Below are positions 1 through 8,172 of a DNA stretch of 64,000 bases, in pieces. Position numbers and translations under genes: made by a program. Origin of the DNA: Neptuniibacter sp. 1_MG-2023 (GTDB taxonomy: Bacteria; Pseudomonadota; Gammaproteobacteria; Pseudomonadales; Balneatricaceae); NCBI RefSeq assembly GCF_030547185.1, contig NZ_JAUOQR010000006.1:62001-126000 (forward strand). Direction: 5' to 3'. Position 1 is the stretch's first letter, and each line of letters begins with the position of its first letter. Under the pieces are notes generated by a model that was not told the DNA's origin, made no database searches, and saw only the letters and a list, made by a program, of their open reading frames with translations.

Positions 1-429
1 TGGAGTGTATTACTGCTCTTCGGTGGCGGCTTATGTTTAAGTGCTGTACTTAAGGCGACAGGAACCAGCGTTTTTCTCGCTCATACAATTGGCGATTTTC
101 TACAAGCCTCCAATGCTGTAATTGCATTATTGAGCGTAGTTGCCTTTGTTGTCATCCTAACTGAATTTGCCAGCAACACTGCAAGTGCAGCCTTACTTAT
201 ACCTGTCTTTGCTGCTATTGCAGAAAGCTTGGGAATGTCACCTATTATCCTATCAACGGTTATCGCTATTTCGGCCTCTTGCGCCTTTATGCTGCCGGTT
301 GCGACGCCGCCCAATGCCATTGTATTTGGCTCAGGCTTTATCAAACAAAGTGATATGATGCGTGTAGGTATTTGGATCAATCTAGGTTGTATCGCCGTGA
401 TCACTTTATACGCAAGAATTTTCTGGTAA
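1..429 (+). CDS. SLC13/DASS-family anion transporter, C-terminal part (5' end outside window)
   Basis: The open frame runs in from the left edge and stops at 427-429, so only the last 142 residues are seen. They contain hydrophobic segments and the two conserved family stretches [15 protein letters not shown] and [15 protein letters not shown], the Asn-Thr and Pro-rich re-entrant hairpin signatures of divalent anion:sodium symporters (dicarboxylates, sulfate and similar). This places the protein in the inner membrane as a sodium-coupled carboxylate or anion importer; the substrate cannot be read from the fragment. A hairpin with a T-rich tail follows at 473-522, so it is the last gene of its transcript. 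A second, divergent member of the same superfamily lies at 20341-21729. Confidence 0.85.
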   Translation, partial: WSVLLLFGGGLCLSAVLKATGTSVFLAHTIGDFLQASNAVIALLSVVAFVVILTEFASNTASAALLIPVFAAIAESLGMSPIILSTVIAISASCAFMLPVATPPNAIVFGSGFIKQSDMMRVGIWINLGCIAVITLYARIFW

Positions 430-472
430 AGGTACACAGTCGCTATTCAGCGAACAACGACAGCTGATCTTA

Positions 473-522
473 CAGCCCGCGTCTTGGTTTTATATTTAAA
501 CTTTGCCGCGGGCTTTTGTTTT
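473..522 (+). terminator. Intrinsic terminator after the SLC13 gene
   Basis: AGCCCGCG (474-481) pairs with CGCGGGCT (507-514) across a long loop of about 25 nt and is followed by TTTTGTTTTA. The long loop makes it slightly atypical, but the GC-rich stem plus T tract right after the transporter stop supports termination. Confidence 0.6.
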
Positions 523-617
523 ATATCATTAAATATTTAACAAGCTTATGGGTCAAAGGCGACCTAAGCTAAGCGTAAAAATATCAATTGACGTAAAACA
601 TCGGCAACAAAGGAAAG

Positions 618-2573
618 TTATGACTTAGGCCTAGCTTTAGCCGTTCTAGATCTTGGCTTACTTTTCCCCGCACTTCTACGTTTACGCTTAAAGTTAGTTG
701 CTTCAGCGGGAGGTAGATGACGTAAAGATTCAGGTACACCCCCCGTTTTTATCTGAGCCACAATTGTTTTAATTCTATGCTCTAACTCATCCATAAAGGG
801 CTGATAGGCTTGATTCCTTTCCGCCATCGCCTGTAATTGATGCTCCCATTGAGCAGTCATATCGGGATATGTAGATTCGCTGGGCAAAGCATGTATCAAA
901 CCTCGTGCTGCAGCGGTGCTAAGAATCGACTTGCCGCTTCTTACCAAGAGCTTTCTTTTGAACAGCGTTTCCATAATGCCTGCTCGCGTCGCTTCAGTAC
1001 CTAGCCCATCGGTTTCTTTTAAAATCTTCTTTAACTCTTTATCCGCTACAAATCGAGCAATCCCCGTCATAGCTTGTAGTAAACTGGCTTCGGTAAAATG
1101 CTTAGGCGGTTCTGTTTTTTTATCTTTTATCTGACCTTCACGACAAACTAACTCCGCATTTTCATCCAGCGCAGGAACTGTATTTCCTTCCTCCTCCTTA
1201 CTGTCCTTACCTATTAATGCTTTCCAACCCGCATCAATAAGAACACGCCCTTTCGCAATAAAGCATCCACCGGCTATATCAAATACCAACTTAGAATCCG
1301 CATAAAGCGCAGCGGGATAAAACTGCATAATATATTGTCGTGCTATCTGCTGATAAATATTCCGCTCATAACTTGATAAACCATTTAGAGGTTGTTTTTT
1401 AGGTGTCGGAATAATCGCATGATGAGCATCTACTTTTTTGTCATTCCACGCTTTAGATTTAAGGTGTCGATCGGCCTTATTAATAGCGGTACTCAGTGTT
1501 TGTTCATTACCCGCTATGGCATCCAGAACAGCGCCTGACTGTTTGTAATGATCATTAGGTAAATAACGGCTATCAGAGCGAGGATAGGTAATTAGCTTGT
1601 GTTTTTCATACAGCGACTGACAAGTATCTAAGACCTGTTGAGCACTCATACCAAATCGTTTTGATGCATCGATCTGCAGTGCCGATAAAGAGTAAGGTAA
1701 TGGCGGCGCTTGTTTGCTTTGCTTTTGCTCTGAAGTAACAACCTGTGCCGGTTGACCCGCAATACGTGAAGCAACATTCTCCACAAGCTTTCGGTTTATA
1801 ACTCTTCCTTCTTCATCTTGCCAAGGCTGACAAGCCTCACTCGGCTGCCAACGTGCATAAATTTCCAGCAAAGGGTTTTGCTGATAAGGGATAATGGCAT
1901 CCAGTGTATAAAAATCTTTAGGGATAAAGTTTTCTATTTCTTCATCACGGCGCACAACCAAACCCACCAGAGGCGACTGAACACGGCCAACAGATAAAAC
2001 CCCTTTATAACCCGCTTTTTGCCCAAGTAGTGTATAGCCTCTAGACATATTCATTCCATACAACCAATCAGCTCTTGAACGTGCTAAGGCTGAAACCGAT
2101 AGAGGAATAAACTCTTTGTTACTTCGCATTTGCTGTAAAGCGGTTTTCACTGCGGGTAGATTCAAATCATTGATCAATAATCGTTGGATACGTTCTTTTT
2201 TAGTTTTACTGACTTTGCAGTAATCAATAACTTCATCCACTAATAACTGCCCCTCTCGATCAGGGTCACCGGCATGTACTATAGAATCAAACTCTTTCAG
2301 CAGCTTGCGTATAACAGACAGTTGTTTTACAGCAGATTTACGGGGTTTAAGTCGCCATTGTTGAGGGATAATCGGTAGGTCTTCTAGTGACCAGCGTTTA
2401 TATTTTTCATCATATGCATCAGGTTCAACCTGCTCAAGCAAATGACCTATACACCAAGTGACAGTATCGCCATTGGCTGCCCGAATACACCCCTCCTCTT
2501 TTTTATGGGGTTTTGGCAGTGCATCAGCGATCGCTCGCCCTAAACTGGGTTTTTCGGCTATATATAAAATCAT
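618..2573 (-). CDS. topB: DNA topoisomerase III (type IA)
   Basis: This 651-residue protein matches TopB length and layout. The N-terminal TOPRIM domain starts MILYIAEKPSLGRAIA, with metal-binding DPDRE at residues 103-107. The catalytic tyrosine is Y330 in TYPRSDSRYLP, close to Tyr328 of E. coli TopB. SVGRVQSPLVGLVVRRDEEI (195-214) is a typical type IA gate motif. The basic C-terminus (FKRKRRSAGKSKPRSRTAKA) probably binds DNA; no zinc fingers are seen. It relaxes and decatenates DNA by cutting single strands, acting with RecQ-type helicases at replication and recombination intermediates. It lies 73 bp downstream of srkA on the same strand, but the gap leaves co-transcription open. Confidence 0.96.
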   Translation of the reverse strand: MILYIAEKPSLGRAIADALPKPHKKEEGCIRAANGDTVTWCIGHLLEQVEPDAYDEKYKRWSLEDLPIIPQQWRLKPRKSAVKQLSVIRKLLKEFDSIVHAGDPDREGQLLVDEVIDYCKVSKTKKERIQRLLINDLNLPAVKTALQQMRSNKEFIPLSVSALARSRADWLYGMNMSRGYTLLGQKAGYKGVLSVGRVQSPLVGLVVRRDEEIENFIPKDFYTLDAIIPYQQNPLLEIYARWQPSEACQPWQDEEGRVINRKLVENVASRIAGQPAQVVTSEQKQSKQAPPLPYSLSALQIDASKRFGMSAQQVLDTCQSLYEKHKLITYPRSDSRYLPNDHYKQSGAVLDAIAGNEQTLSTAINKADRHLKSKAWNDKKVDAHHAIIPTPKKQPLNGLSSYERNIYQQIARQYIMQFYPAALYADSKLVFDIAGGCFIAKGRVLIDAGWKALIGKDSKEEEGNTVPALDENAELVCREGQIKDKKTEPPKHFTEASLLQAMTGIARFVADKELKKILKETDGLGTEATRAGIMETLFKRKLLVRSGKSILSTAAARGLIHALPSESTYPDMTAQWEHQLQAMAERNQAYQPFMDELEHRIKTIVAQIKTGGVPESLRHLPPAEATNFKRKRRSAGKSKPRSRTAKARPKS

Positions 2574-2646
2574 CGGGATAAACTGTATATAAAAACAGTA
2601 CTTAACGGTATAGGAATTTAAGCCTGTAATCCAGAAAAAACCAACA

Positions 2647-3654
2647 CTAGATCATTTTTAAAGGCGCTTGATCAAGAATGACCATCTGCTCTCTTAACTC
2701 TAAGATATGCTCGCCCCAATAGCGGCTAGTATTAAACCAGTTAAAGCTATGTGGAAATGCGGGATCTTCCCAGCGCTTAGCTAGCCAAGCGCTATAGTGC
2801 ATAATTCTCAAACTCCGTAAGACCTCAATTAAACGAAGCTCTGTAGTTCTAAAATCATTAAATTCATTATACCCATCAACGATTTCGGAGAGTTGTGCCG
2901 TTTGCTCATGGCGGTCCCCCGATAACAGCATCCAAATATCCTGCATGGCCGGAGCCATACGCGCGTCATCGAAATCAACAAAATGAGGGGCATCATCTCG
3001 CCACAACATATTGCCAGAGTGACAGTCGCCGTGAACACGAATCTTCTTTATCTCGCCACACTGTTGAGTGATCTCATCAATCGCTTGTAACAGGTCAGCA
3101 GAGACCGATGTATAAGCCGCTTTAAGATCCAAGGGAATAAAGTGCTCTGAGACAAACGCTACACTCTCATAACCAAAATTTTGCGTAGTAATTTCGGGGC
3201 GGTGAGTAAAAGGTTTAACCTCACCAACACGGTGCATTCGGCCCAGCAATCGACCTAATACAAACAGGTTATCCATATTATCAAGTTCAGGCGCATGTCC
3301 ACCCTTTCGAGGAAAAAGTGAAAACATAAACCCTTGATAATCAAACAGTGTATTACCCTCCTCATTTTTTAAAGGGGTAACAATTGGGAGTTCATGTTCG
3401 GCCAATTCAAACGAAAATTCGTGCTCTTCCAAAATCTGCTCTCGGCTCCAACGGTTGGGCCGATAAAACTTCGCAATCAGCGGCTCTTTCTCTTCAATAC
3501 CTACCTGATAAACACGATTTTCATAGCTATTTAATGGGAAGGTCCGACCATCACACCAAAACCCTTGCGTTTCAACAGCATCCATCAAAAATGAGGGTGT
3601 TAAGCGTTCAAAGGGATGGGTCTTATCATGCTCAGGCATTTTATCTTCAGACAT
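2647..3654 (-). CDS. srkA: Stress-response serine/threonine protein kinase SrkA (YihE/RdoA)
   Basis: The 335-residue protein has the aminoglycoside-phosphotransferase-like kinase fold of SrkA. Visible motifs are IAKFYRPNRWSREQILEEH (nucleotide-binding lysine region), the catalytic loop HGDCHSGNMLWRD and the metal-binding stretch FVDFDDARMAPAMQDIWM. The length fits the family (about 328 in E. coli). SrkA is a cytoplasmic Ser/Thr kinase linked to the Cpx response and to protection from death under stress. In enterics it usually precedes dsbA; here no dsbA follows and the next gene downstream is topB. It is divergent from the DUF2058 gene across about 180 bp. Confidence 0.93.
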   Translation of the reverse strand: MSEDKMPEHDKTHPFERLTPSFLMDAVETQGFWCDGRTFPLNSYENRVYQVGIEEKEPLIAKFYRPNRWSREQILEEHEFSFELAEHELPIVTPLKNEEGNTLFDYQGFMFSLFPRKGGHAPELDNMDNLFVLGRLLGRMHRVGEVKPFTHRPEITTQNFGYESVAFVSEHFIPLDLKAAYTSVSADLLQAIDEITQQCGEIKKIRVHGDCHSGNMLWRDDAPHFVDFDDARMAPAMQDIWMLLSGDRHEQTAQLSEIVDGYNEFNDFRTTELRLIEVLRSLRIMHYSAWLAKRWEDPAFPHSFNWFNTSRYWGEHILELREQMVILDQAPLKMI

Positions 3655-3834
3655 TCTATTCCTAGCTATAAATTACAGTATGGCTGAAGATTACGTTTAA
3701 GCGTTATCCCCTGCAAGCCATTAAAGGGCTATTTTTTAATACAATTTACAACATTAAAAACGATTAAATGCAGGCGCTATGATCAGTTTTTGATATAGTT
3801 TCGCAACATCTATATTTTGTATTAAGAGATTGTT

Positions 3835-4392
3835 ATGGCAGGTTCACTGAAAGATCAATTACTAAACATCGGCCTCGTTGATCAGAAGAAAGCGAAAAAA
3901 GCCGATTCAGACAAGAAGAAACAGAAAAAACAGGCGAATAAAGCGCGGAAATCTGGCCAAGCAGTCATCGACGAACAAGCGATTAAACAACAAGCACTCG
4001 AGCAGCAGCGTAAAGAGAAACAAGAGCGTGACCGCCTACTCAATCTACAGCGCGATGAGGAGCGCCAGAACCGAGAGATTGAAGCGCAATGCCGACAAAT
4101 GATCATGCAGCAGCAGATCAATATTCCAGACAATGCTGAGCTCACATACAACTTTGTCTACGATAAAAAAGTTAAAACAATGTACGTTACCAGCGACTTA
4201 CAGACACAGTTGATACGTGGCCAAGTAGCCATTGCTACACTCGATGAAAAGTTTTACTTAATCCCCGATAAGTTCGCAGAAAAGATTGAACAACGTATAC
4301 CTGATTACGTTATTCGCGTTAAACCTGAAGAAGAACCGGATGAAGATGACCCTTACGCCGATTATAAGATCCCTGATGATCTGATGTGGTAG
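3835..4392 (+). CDS. DUF2058 family protein (YaiL-like)
   Basis: The 185-residue protein begins MAGSLKDQLLNIGLVDQKKA, the standard DUF2058 start. A long, highly charged Lys/Gln/Arg-rich helix (about residues 20-85) is followed by a compact domain with LTYNFVYDKKVKTMYVTSDL and an acidic tail PEEEPDEDDPYADYKIPDDL. E. coli YaiL has been described as nucleoprotein- or polynucleotide-associated, which would fit the basic helix, but the molecular role is unknown. It is preceded by a short AT-rich leader and is divergent from srkA. Confidence 0.85.
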   Translation: MAGSLKDQLLNIGLVDQKKAKKADSDKKKQKKQANKARKSGQAVIDEQAIKQQALEQQRKEKQERDRLLNLQRDEERQNREIEAQCRQMIMQQQINIPDNAELTYNFVYDKKVKTMYVTSDLQTQLIRGQVAIATLDEKFYLIPDKFAEKIEQRIPDYVIRVKPEEEPDEDDPYADYKIPDDLMW

Positions 4393-4423
4393 TCGAACTA
4401 GGAATTGAAAGACCTTTCAGCAC

Positions 4424-4453
4424 GGGCGCTGGCTATAGATACAAGTAGCGCCC
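4424..4453. repeat. GGGCGCT/AGCGCCC inverted repeat in the 4393-4786 gap
   Basis: GGGCGCT (4424-4430) pairs with AGCGCCC (4447-4453) across 16 nt, about 30 bp after the DUF2058 stop. It is not followed by a T tract, so it may be an imperfect or factor-assisted terminator or an RNA-stability hairpin. The rest of 4393-4786 is AT-rich with no credible gene and presumably holds the promoter of the next gene. Confidence 0.35.
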
Positions 4454-4786
4454 TACTGATAGCGATTAAACTCAGGCCAAAGCTTAATCCCTAACAGAAC
4501 ATGAAAGAAATTCTTTACCTTGTCCGTAATCAAATCATTTTATACCGCCTAACAACTAAATGAATAAGGTAAAAACTGTTTTATTATCTGGCCAATAGCT
4601 GAAAGTGGGTATAACCATCCCATTGACTAAAGCCAATAAGAACCCTTTTATCTGATGAAAGAATTTCATACATCAGTGTTTACATTAAAGCAAAGTGCAT
4701 ATCTGTCGATAACCCATTTATCGCTATAATATGGAAATGCAAAATCGGGGTCATAAGGATCCTTTTTGTCTGTGGAGGAATTACCC

Positions 4787-5941
4787 GTGCAAGTTTTATT
4801 AAGCAGCCAAGCAGCCTATTCTCAGGTTCGCCAAGAAACATTGGTAACCGGTGGGTTTGCAGATGGTAAAGACAGCAGTGGTCGTTCTGCATCTGCGGCA
4901 GATAAGTTAGTCGCCAAACTAGCAGAAAACATTCCTGGAATGAGCTTATCTGAGATGAAAGGTCTCGATGCAAATGATTACTCTCCAGAAAAAGTAGCTT
5001 CTCGGATTTCAGATTTTGTTGCCCAAGGGTTAGAGCAAGCTCGTTCTAGAGGTGCATCTGACGCTGATCTTGATCGCATGTACCAAGCAGCTGTATCGGG
5101 TGTTGAGAAAGGCTTTAAAGAAGCCACGGAGATACTAGAAAAGCTGAATATGCTCACCGAAGATACATCAGCCACTATAGATCAAACTAAAGACCTCACC
5201 TTTGAAGCACTAGCCGCAATTGCACCAACAGCAAGCACTGAAGACGTGGCAGCAACAAGCAGCCAAACATCTATCTCTGCCGCTGAGCGTTATTCCAAAG
5301 CAGAATCCTTCTCTATGGAAGTGATGACCCAAGAAGGCGACAAGGTCTCAATCTACTTTGATAGTGAAGCCAGCATTACAGCGTCCCTTGGTGCATATAC
5401 TGATGGTGAAAGCAGTGCCGTCTCTTATGGTATTGACCGTAACGCCAGCAGTAACTTTAGCTTTAGTGTAGAAGGCGATCTTAATGAAGAAGAGTTAGAC
5501 GCCCTCACCTCCCTAATTCAAGACATTAATCTGATTGCAGAAGATTTCTACAGCGGTGATGTTCAGGATGCTTTTAACCAAGCGGCCGAATTAGAAATGG
5601 ACAAATCCCAATTAATGAACTTGAATGTAACTATGACTCAGTCAACGAGCTACTCTGCAGTAGCCGCTTATGAGCAAGTTCAGCAGTATGATAATCCGCT
5701 CGGCGATAACGGGCGTCACTTAGGTGGCATGATGCAAAACATGGAGAACTTCATGAATAATCCAGCACTTGGATTCTTAGAAGATAGCTCTTTATTTGGC
5801 GCCAGCTTATTAGAAAATTTGATCCAAGAAGATATACGTTACAAAGATGCGGATGAAGAATCCCAGAGTAAACTAGATAATAACGTTGGTTTATTACAAA
5901 GCATTATGGCTCAGTTTTCTCAGGAAAATGCAGACGATTAA
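4787..5941 (+). CDS. DUF5610 domain protein of unknown function
   Basis: The frame can be opened by TTG at 4766, but GTG at 4787 has GGAGGAA at 4774-4780 six bases upstream, giving 384 residues beginning MQVLLSSQAAYSQVRQETLV. Residues about 20-130 hold the DUF5610 pattern: an ADKLVAKLAENIPGMSLSEM stretch, SPEKVASRISDFVAQGLEQA, then repeated amphipathic helices ending in KGFKEATEILEKLNML. The rest is acidic, Ser/Ala/Thr-rich and has no signal peptide or membrane segment. Composition and helical periodicity recall secreted flagellar or surface-appendage proteins, but this is only a resemblance. A strong terminator follows, so it is probably monocistronic. Confidence 0.7.
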   Translation: MQVLLSSQAAYSQVRQETLVTGGFADGKDSSGRSASAADKLVAKLAENIPGMSLSEMKGLDANDYSPEKVASRISDFVAQGLEQARSRGASDADLDRMYQAAVSGVEKGFKEATEILEKLNMLTEDTSATIDQTKDLTFEALAAIAPTASTEDVAATSSQTSISAAERYSKAESFSMEVMTQEGDKVSIYFDSEASITASLGAYTDGESSAVSYGIDRNASSNFSFSVEGDLNEEELDALTSLIQDINLIAEDFYSGDVQDAFNQAAELEMDKSQLMNLNVTMTQSTSYSAVAAYEQVQQYDNPLGDNGRHLGGMMQNMENFMNNPALGFLEDSSLFGASLLENLIQEDIRYKDADEESQSKLDNNVGLLQSIMAQFSQENADD

Positions 5942-5972
5942 CCCCCCTTCTTAATCGCTGCAATATACGTTA

Positions 5973-6001
5973 AACCGGCCTTTTAAAGGCCGGTTTTTTT
6001 T
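5973..6001 (+). terminator. Intrinsic terminator after the DUF5610 gene
   Basis: AACCGGCCTTT pairs with AAAGGCCGGTT, followed by an uninterrupted T run. It is one of the strongest terminators in the window and separates the DUF5610 gene from radD. Confidence 0.9.
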
Positions 6002-6080
6002 ATGCCGGTCAATCGCTCCCATATAAAGACCAGGGCTGATATGATCAGCCCTATAATTCATCATCATTTGATCTGTATCC

Positions 6081-7850
6081 ATGAGCTCTCCCTTTACACT
6101 GCGCCCCTATCAACAAGATGCTGTAGACGCCACTCTACAACACTTCCGTAAAACAGATGATGCAGCCGTCATTGTGCTGCCCACTGGCGCAGGCAAGAGC
6201 TTAGTCATAGCAGAACTGGCCAAACTCGCAAAACGAAAAATATTGGTCTTAGCCCATGTAAAAGAACTGGTTGAGCAAAACCACGCGAAGTATGAAAGCT
6301 ACGGGCTCAAAGGCGGAATATTCTCCGCAGGTTTAAAGCGCAAACAAAATGATTTTCAAGTTACCTTTGCCAGTATCCAGTCCGTATCAGCTAATCTTGA
6401 CCGTTTCTCAGCAGAATACTCACTGCTGATTATTGATGAATGCCACCGCCTAAATGATGATGACGACAGCCAATACGGCAAGGTTATCAGCCAACTCCGT
6501 TCACTCAACCCACAGCTAAAAGTACTCGGGCTAACCGCTACACCTTACCGGCTAGGCATGGGATGGATCTATCAATACCATCACCGTGGTTTTGCTCGTA
6601 GTAGTGATCCTAAACCCTTTAAATACTGTATTTACGAACTTCCCTTAAGTTATATGGTTCGTAAAAAATATCTTACTGAGCCTAAATGCGTTGATGCCAG
6701 CATTACCCAATATGACTTCTCCGCATTAAAGCAAAACCGTTTTGGCGAATACGCAGAAGCAGAAGTAAACCAATTACTAGGCAAGCATCCCCGCGTAACA
6801 CAAACGATTATTGAACAAGTCAAAGCATTGTCTCAAACCCGTCAAGGTGTCATGGTATTCGCTGCTACCGTAAAACATGCACAAGAGATCTGCGGCTACC
6901 TCCCAGTAGATCAAACCGCCTTAATTACTGGTGCGACTGACAACAAAGAGCGCGATCAACTCATACAAAGTTTTAAGCAGAAAAAACTAAAATTTCTGGT
7001 CAATGTCTCTGTACTTACAACAGGTTTTGATGCGCCCCACGTAGATTTTATTGCCATCCTACGCCCAACCCAATCGGTAAGTTTGTATCAGCAAATTGTT
7101 GGCCGTGGTCTTCGCCTTGCAGAGGGGAAAACTGACTGTCTGGTCATTGACTATGCCGGCAACCACTTTAACCTGCATCACCCTGAAGTGGGGGAAAAGA
7201 AACCCAACCCTGATACTGATCCAGTACAAGTCTTTTGCCCTAGCTGTGGCTTTGCCAATATATTCTGGGGGAAAACGGATGATGAAGGGAACGTGATCGA
7301 ACATTACGGTCGTCGCTGTCAAGGTTTACTAGATTTCGACCCTACAGATAAGCAAGAGCTAAAACAGCAGCAACCACAACAGTGTGATTACCGTTTTAGA
7401 TTTAAGGAATGCCCTCACTGTAACGCTGAAAACGACATCGCTGCACGCAACTGCCATAAATGCAAAATGGCAATTATCGATCCCGATGACCAGTTAAAAA
7501 ACGCCTTAAAACTAAAAGATGCAATGGTTATTCGCTGTTCAGGCATGGAACTCAGCAGCGTACAAGATCGCTTAAAAGTCACCTACTATGGAGAGGATGG
7601 CGAAGAACTGAGCGAATCTTTTGATTTTTCTAAACACAGCCAGAAAACTGTATTTAACAATCTATTTGGCAAACGCATCGCTAATGCGCAAGCCCCTAAA
7701 ACCCTGAACAACATTTCCGAAGTACTCGCCATCAAGTCACTTCTTACGACCCCAGACTTCGTCATCGCCCGTAAGCAAAAGCACTACTGGCGCGTTCAAG
7801 AACGGATCTTCGATTACGAAGGCAGACACCGTAAAGCCAATCAGCTCTAA
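6081..7850 (+). CDS. radD: RadD-type superfamily 2 DEAD-like helicase
   Basis: The 589-residue protein matches RadD (YejH) in length and order. Motif Q/N-term is LRPYQQDAV, Walker A is LPTGAGKS (33-40), Walker B is IIDECHRL with DECH at 119-122, motif III is LGLTATPYRLG, and the second RecA domain ends with VSLYQQIVGRGLRLAEGKTD. Two Cys pairs follow in CPSCGFANIFWG and CPHCNAENDIAARNCHKC, matching the zinc-binding element of RadD. RadD takes part in double-strand-break repair and recombination-intermediate processing with RecA and SSB. ATG 6081 is the first in-frame start and the N-terminus aligns with the family. Confidence 0.92.
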   Translation: MSSPFTLRPYQQDAVDATLQHFRKTDDAAVIVLPTGAGKSLVIAELAKLAKRKILVLAHVKELVEQNHAKYESYGLKGGIFSAGLKRKQNDFQVTFASIQSVSANLDRFSAEYSLLIIDECHRLNDDDDSQYGKVISQLRSLNPQLKVLGLTATPYRLGMGWIYQYHHRGFARSSDPKPFKYCIYELPLSYMVRKKYLTEPKCVDASITQYDFSALKQNRFGEYAEAEVNQLLGKHPRVTQTIIEQVKALSQTRQGVMVFAATVKHAQEICGYLPVDQTALITGATDNKERDQLIQSFKQKKLKFLVNVSVLTTGFDAPHVDFIAILRPTQSVSLYQQIVGRGLRLAEGKTDCLVIDYAGNHFNLHHPEVGEKKPNPDTDPVQVFCPSCGFANIFWGKTDDEGNVIEHYGRRCQGLLDFDPTDKQELKQQQPQQCDYRFRFKECPHCNAENDIAARNCHKCKMAIIDPDDQLKNALKLKDAMVIRCSGMELSSVQDRLKVTYYGEDGEELSESFDFSKHSQKTVFNNLFGKRIANAQAPKTLNNISEVLAIKSLLTTPDFVIARKQKHYWRVQERIFDYEGRHRKANQL

Positions 7851-8172
7851 ACGAGGAAGGGGCCTTTATCTCGAATGAAGTTTTGGCTAAACGGAGGGCT
7901 TAGCAACCAATAAACCTATCTTCAAATACCATGAAAAAAAACGCCTCTCCGCCGATCAAATAAGGTTGACCCTCAGACCTTATGCATCTTGGATAGATAA
8001 CAATTAACATCCCCTCAAAAAAACAGTAAACGCCTTTTATATTTGAACGATAATTAATTTCTATAGAAAGTTGTTAGATTCATATTTATTGACTATCTTT
8101 TAGTAGTGGTAGTGGTAGTTGAATTTTTACTTCATTTGACTAAATCAATAGAAATTTTACCGGTAGTAGTAA
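7851..8172. other. Intergenic gap, leader of the giant signalling gene
   Basis: No gene was found in these 322 bp. The region has an inverted repeat AAGGT(N10)ACCTT near 7970-7985 and a TTGACT element at 8089-8094 without a convincing -10 partner. Three tandem hexamers, GTAGTG GTAGTG GTAGTT, lie at 8103-8120, and a related GTAGTA sits at 8163-8168 just before the start codon. No strong ribosome binding site precedes ATG 8173. Confidence 0.4.

Noticed and set aside
81-437. Minus-strand reading frame opposite the SLC13 gene
   Set aside because: It is the shadow of the conserved transporter coding sequence; no ribosome binding site and no conserved motif on that strand.
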